Positions 6,306 through 9,062 of a stretch of DNA of 9,062 bases are shown piece after piece. This stretch comes from Bordetella parapertussis. GTDB lineage: Bacteria > Pseudomonadota > Gammaproteobacteria > Burkholderiales > Burkholderiaceae_C. The notes under the pieces were generated by a model, which did no database searches, was not told where the DNA came from, and saw only the letters and a program-made list of their open reading frames with translations. Made by a program: the position numbers and the translations under genes. The stretch is taken from positions 1 through 9,062 of the forward strand of contig CAMCWS010000080.1 of NCBI GenBank assembly GCA_945882755.1, given 5' to 3'. How positions within the stretch are numbered: the first letter of the stretch is position 1; each line of letters starts with the position of its first letter.

Positions 6306-7712
6306 TTAGCGTTTAGGCGCTGGCATGGGTGGCAGCAAAGCTTCAATTGCTGAGGCCACTGCCAACAAACGCCGGTCGCTGGAGACTGGGCCATCCAACT
6401 CCAAGCCCAAAGGCAAGCCGGTTTTGGTCAAACCCATGGGAATGCTGATGCCTGGGATCCCGGCATTGCTGCCGGGATCGGTGTTGCGGATATAGGTGGG
6501 AAAAGTCGGTACTTGAACGCCATTCAATTCGACTGTTTCATCTTGCCCAATAGGCCTTGCAGGCAAAACGGTGGTGGGAAACACCAAAGCGTCTAAGCGA
6601 TGCGATGAAAAATGCTCGGCATACACCGCTTGCAAATGCACACGTGCTTTCAAAGCCGCCTCGTAGGCAGCACGCGGCATGGCTTGGTCACCCAACTGCG
6701 AGCCCACAATGCCCGCCACATCGGGGCTGGCAATTTTTTCGGCAATTTGGGCCAAGGTCAGCTTGTAGCGGTTGTGTGCCAAGTAGGCTGGCAGGTCCAC
6801 CGTCAGCTCGTACAAAGCCACTGGGAAACCCACTTGCGCGTTCAAGGCTGACATTCCCGCCACATCGCCTTCAACCAAGGTCACGCCAGCACGGGCAAGT
6901 TGCGCAAGCAATGCCTCCATGGCATCCAACACCTCGGCGTCTGCGCCTTGGCAAAAGTCCATGCGTGGCACACCCAAGCGCAAGCCTTTGAGATCGATCT
7001 TGTCCAAACTCAAGGCTGCACCGCACAACACACTGTCCATCAATGCCGCATCTTCAACGCTGCGGGTAATCGGGCCAGCGGTATCGCGGGTATGCGAAAT
7101 CGGGATGATGCCCGTACCTGAATATCGACCGACCGTCGGGCGAAAACCCACCACGCCGCACAAAGCGGCAGGCACTCGCACAGAGGCACCTGTGTCCGTG
7201 CCCAGTGCGGCTGGCACCATGCGGGCCCCCACCGCTGCAGCTGAACCGCCGCTGCTGCCGCCTGCAATCATGTCGTGGTGCCAAGGGTTGCGCGTGGCAC
7301 CGGTATAAGCATTGTTGGTGCTGATGCCAAAGGCCAGTTCGTGCATATTGGTTTTACCTGCCAGCAAAGCACCCGCATCAAACAAGCTTTGCGCAACCGG
7401 CGCGTTGTGCAAGGGCTGGGCATCTTTCAATGCAGGCGTGCCACCCGAGGTGCTTAGGTTCAGCGTGTCGATGTTGTCTTTCAACGCAATGGGAATACCC
7501 GCCAAAGCTTTATCGGCTTGCTGACACCAACCACCGCTGTCACAGGCTCTCGCTGCGGCCAACAGCGCATCGCTGTCTTGGCTTACCCAAGCATTGACCG
7601 CTGTTTGGGCTTGTTGAACATTGATCAAGGCTTGGGCGTACTCGGCAGCGCTCATGGTTTTGGCGGCCAAGGCAGCACGGGCTTGGGTGAGGGTCATGTC
7701 AGCAGCTTGCAT
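6306..7712 (-). CDS. Amidase signature family hydrolase, indoleacetamide/mandelamide hydrolase-like
   Basis: This 468-residue enzyme is an amidase-signature serine hydrolase with the Ser-cisSer-Lys triad visible: Lys78 in [10 protein letters not shown], Ser153 in [13 protein letters not shown] and the nucleophile Ser177 in [15 protein letters not shown]. The stretch [20 protein letters not shown] and the following [20 protein letters not shown] recall indoleacetamide and mandelamide hydrolases, suggesting aryl amide substrates that would yield aryl carboxylic acids. It is not expected to be GatA: no gatB or gatC lies nearby. The nucleophile motif has Gly-Ala-Ser where Gly-Gly-Ser is commoner. 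The ATG at 7712 is chosen for the TTGGAG five bases upstream; a start at 7769 would add 19 residues without such a site. No signal peptide is seen. Its stop is four bases from the stop of the convergent Bug gene, and no intrinsic terminator separates them. Confidence 0.9.
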   Translation of the reverse strand: MQAADMTLTQARAALAAKTMSAAEYAQALINVQQAQTAVNAWVSQDSDALLAAARACDSGGWCQQADKALAGIPIALKDNIDTLNLSTSGGTPALKDAQPLHNAPVAQSLFDAGALLAGKTNMHELAFGISTNNAYTGATRNPWHHDMIAGGSSGGSAAAVGARMVPAALGTDTGASVRVPAALCGVVGFRPTVGRYSGTGIIPISHTRDTAGPITRSVEDAALMDSVLCGAALSLDKIDLKGLRLGVPRMDFCQGADAEVLDAMEALLAQLARAGVTLVEGDVAGMSALNAQVGFPVALYELTVDLPAYLAHNRYKLTLAQIAEKIASPDVAGIVGSQLGDQAMPRAAYEAALKARVHLQAVYAEHFSSHRLDALVFPTTVLPARPIGQDETVELNGVQVPTFPTYIRNTDPGSNAGIPGISIPMGLTKTGLPLGLELDGPVSSDRRLLAVASAIEALLPPMPAPKR

Positions 7713-7717
7713 CTCAT

Positions 7718-7723
7718 CTCCAA
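7718..7723 (-). promoter_or_regulatory. Ribosome binding site fixing the amidase start
   Basis: TTGGAG on the minus strand, five bases before the ATG at 7712, favours the 468-residue protein over the 487-residue reading. Confidence 0.6.
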
Positions 7724-7838
7724 TCAAAAAAGCGATCTTGGCATAAAGATGAAAAACTGGGGTTTTCACCTAAACCTTGGCTCAAAGCGGCTTGGGCTTA
7801 AACTCGCGGACTTACTTTTTTACCGACAAAATTTCATC

Positions 7839-8192
7839 ATGATCACCACCCCCTCTGGCCTGCAATACGAAGACACCCACCACGGCGAGGGTGAGACCGC
7901 CCAAGCGGGTCACCATGTGACCGTGCATTACACCGGTTGGCTTTGGGACAACGGCGAAAAAGGGGCTAAGTTCGACTCCAGTTTGGATCGCAACGACCCC
8001 TTCGAGTTTGGCCTAGGCCAAGGCATGGTCATCCAAGGATGGGACGAAGGCGTACAAGGCATGAAGATTGGCGGCAAGCGCAGCCTGCTGATTCCCGCCG
8101 AACTCGGCTATGGCGCTCGCGGCGCCGGTGGCGTCATCCCACCTAACGCCACCTTGCTGTTTGAGGTGGAATTATTGGGCGTTGAGGGCTGA
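7839..8192 (+). CDS. FKBP-type peptidyl-prolyl cis-trans isomerase, small cytoplasmic form
   Basis: This 117-residue single-domain FKBP catalyses cis-trans isomerisation at prolyl bonds. The binding-pocket residues expected from FKBP12 are present: Tyr31 (VHYTG), Phe45-Asp46 (KFDSS), Phe55/Phe57, Val64-Ile65 (GMVIQGW), Trp68, Tyr91 (LGYGARG), Ile100-Pro101 ([11 protein letters not shown]) and Phe108. There is no signal peptide or flap insertion of the SlyD type, so it is a cytoplasmic enzyme like the short Neisseria Fbp proteins. The ATG at 7839 starts the usual MxxTxSGLQY sequence; in-frame upstream sequence belongs to the divergent amidase gene and is rejected. No strong Shine-Dalgarno precedes it. 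The gap to the amidase start (7713-7838) must hold divergent promoters, but I see no convincing boxes. An intrinsic terminator follows. Its placement before grpE-dnaK links it to protein folding. Confidence 0.92.
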   Translation: MITTPSGLQYEDTHHGEGETAQAGHHVTVHYTGWLWDNGEKGAKFDSSLDRNDPFEFGLGQGMVIQGWDEGVQGMKIGGKRSLLIPAELGYGARGAGGVIPPNATLLFEVELLGVEG

Positions 8193-8198
8193 TGCCCC

Positions 8199-8226
8199 CT
8201 TGAAATAAGCCAAGCCCCTCCCATTT
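8199..8226 (+). promoter_or_regulatory. Sigma-32 (RpoH) heat-shock promoter for grpE
   Basis: CTTGAAA (8199-8205) is the exact sigma-32 -35 core. Thirteen bases later TCCCATTT (8219-8226) matches the CCCCATNT -10 at all but the first base. The promoter starts seven bases after the FKBP stop, and its expected start (about 8232-8235) lies just upstream of the grpE ATG at 8261. Sigma-32 control of grpE is well established in proteobacteria. Confidence 0.8.
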
Positions 8227-8230
8227 ACAG

Positions 8231-8259
8231 GGCTGATTGAAATCAGCCTTTTTATTTTG
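8231..8259 (+). terminator. Intrinsic terminator of the FKBP gene, overlapping the grpE start region
   Basis: GGCTGATT (8231-8238) and AATCAGCC (8241-8248) are exact reverse complements around two bases (in practice a 7-bp stem with a TGAA loop). They are followed by a T-rich run TTTTTATTTT (8249-8258). This is a good rho-independent terminator for transcripts from the FKBP gene. The predicted sigma-32 transcript begins within its left arm. Confidence 0.82.
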
Positions 8260-8260
8260 T

Positions 8261-8827
8261 ATGACAGAACCTCATCAACCCCTACCGTCTGAGCCGACGG
8301 GTCAACCTGAGCCCGCCATGGACCCCAACCTCAACGCAAGCCCTGCCGATTTGCCCGCCGACCCCTTGTCAGAGGCGCTGGCCGAGTTGGCCGTGGTGCA
8401 AGCCAAAAACGCTGATTTGGCTGACCAATTTTTAAGAGCCAAAGCGGAAGTGGAAAACGCACGTCGCCGCGCTGAAGAGGAAATTTCCAAAGCGCGCAAG
8501 TTCGCGGTGGAAGCCTTTGCAGAAAGCCTGCTGCCCGTGGCCGACAGCCTGACCGCGGGTTTGGCCATTGCTGACGCCACCACTGAGCAATTGCGTGAGG
8601 GTTCTGAAGCCACACTGCGGCAGCTGAAAAGCGCTTTGGAACGACATAAGGTGATTGAAATCAACCCTGAAGTCGGGGCTAAGTTTGACCCTCACCAGCA
8701 CCAAGCCATTTCCGTCGTGCCCGCTGAACAAGAAGCCAATACCGTGGTTTCTGTACTTCAAAAAGGTTACTTGATTGCAGACCGCGTGCTGCGCCCGGCT
8801 TTGGTCACTGTGACAGCCCCCAAGTAA
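8261..8827 (+). CDS. grpE: GrpE, nucleotide exchange factor of DnaK
   Basis: GrpE releases ADP from DnaK and acts as a thermosensor of the Hsp70 cycle, working as a dimer in the cytoplasm. This 188-residue protein has the family layout: an acidic, proline-rich disordered N-terminus (1-35), a long dimerising helix (about 40-85, with [25 protein letters not shown]), a helical segment with LLPVADSL, and the C-terminal beta domain carrying the signature [12 protein letters not shown] through [16 protein letters not shown]. The ATG at 8261 is used, although no Shine-Dalgarno precedes it; the in-frame TTG at 8237 lies within the terminator hairpin, and another ATG at 8318 would remove part of the disordered tail. 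It lies under a sigma-32-like promoter and is followed after 117 bases by dnaK, the common proteobacterial arrangement. Confidence 0.96.
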   Translation: MTEPHQPLPSEPTGQPEPAMDPNLNASPADLPADPLSEALAELAVVQAKNADLADQFLRAKAEVENARRRAEEEISKARKFAVEAFAESLLPVADSLTAGLAIADATTEQLREGSEATLRQLKSALERHKVIEINPEVGAKFDPHQHQAISVVPAEQEANTVVSVLQKGYLIADRVLRPALVTVTAPK

Positions 8828-8852
8828 TACAGGCTTGAACACACCCTACGCA

Positions 8853-8880
8853 CTTGAAATCCACCAAGTTATCCACAACT
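8853..8880 (+). promoter_or_regulatory. Probable sigma-32-like promoter for dnaK
   Basis: CTTGAAA (8853-8859) is an exact sigma-32 -35 core. Thirteen bases later CCACAACT (8873-8880) agrees with CCCCATNT at five of the seven defined positions. Transcription would start near 8887, leaving a leader of about 58 bases before dnaK. It is weaker than the grpE promoter and may add to read-through from grpE. Confidence 0.55.
8869..8877 (+). promoter_or_regulatory. Perfect consensus DnaA box (TTATCCACA)
   Basis: TTATCCACA is the high-affinity DnaA 9-mer. It sits in the grpE-dnaK gap and overlaps the -10 of the predicted dnaK promoter. I see no second box nearby and no AT-rich unwinding region, so this is not an origin; it may regulate or be fortuitous. 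Confidence 0.5.
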
Positions 8881-8902
8881 GTTGAATATCGCTTTTAGAA
8901 AT

Positions 8903-9062
<160 letters not shown>

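Noticed and set aside
7518..7838. Longer N-terminus for the FKBP gene
   Set aside because: The upstream frame runs through the divergent amidase gene and has no FKBP-like or signal sequence; the family start fits the ATG at 7839.
8869..8877. Replication origin suggested by the DnaA box
   Set aside because: Only one box is seen, with no cluster, no AT-rich unwinding element and no dnaA or dnaN genes nearby.

Overview
This window looks like a chromosomal segment of a Burkholderiales betaproteobacterium, most likely of the Comamonadaceae type. That is an inference from the fairly GC-rich coding style, the Bug-family solute receptor, the feruloyl-CoA-synthase-like ligase next to a crotonase, and the grpE-dnaK order. 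No rRNA, tRNA, IS element or CRISPR array was seen, and no gap between genes exceeds about 220 bases.

Left edge (1-1740). The window opens inside a cobalamin-independent methionine synthase (MetE/COG0620)-type gene; its zinc ligands His-x-Cys, Glu and Cys are visible. It converges on a 62-residue single-span membrane peptide gene on the minus strand. That gene has a recognisable promoter and a perfect 9+9 inverted repeat at its likely start of transcription. A complete Phd/VapB antitoxin and VapC (FitB-like PIN) toxin pair follows on the minus strand. The two genes overlap by four bases, and a 13-bp palindrome lies just after an extended -10 box, as expected for autoregulation.

Catabolic block (1734-7712). 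An amidohydrolase-2 gene (minus) is divergent from a plus-strand run: a crotonase, a feruloyl-CoA-synthase-like AMP-forming ligase overlapping it by four bases, and a Bug-type periplasmic binding protein 15 bases further on. An amidase-signature enzyme resembling indoleacetamide/mandelamide hydrolases converges on the run from the minus strand. The block can be read as uptake, CoA activation and side-chain shortening of hydroxycinnamate-like aromatic acids. The crotonase keeps both hydratase glutamates, and the amidohydrolase resembles the enzyme that replaces thiolase and thioesterase in beta-oxidative deacetylation (CouO in Rhodococcus). This suggests the beta-oxidative route rather than the retro-aldol (vanillin-forming) route. 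It is the most interesting hypothesis here, although the required hydroxyacyl-CoA dehydrogenase is not in the window.

Heat-shock edge (7839-9062). A small cytoplasmic FKBP-type prolyl isomerase is followed by grpE and the start of dnaK. A near-consensus sigma-32 promoter begins 7 bases after the FKBP stop, and its predicted start falls inside the FKBP intrinsic terminator, just ahead of grpE. A second, weaker sigma-32-like promoter precedes dnaK, and its -10 overlaps a perfect consensus DnaA box. No CIRCE element was seen.
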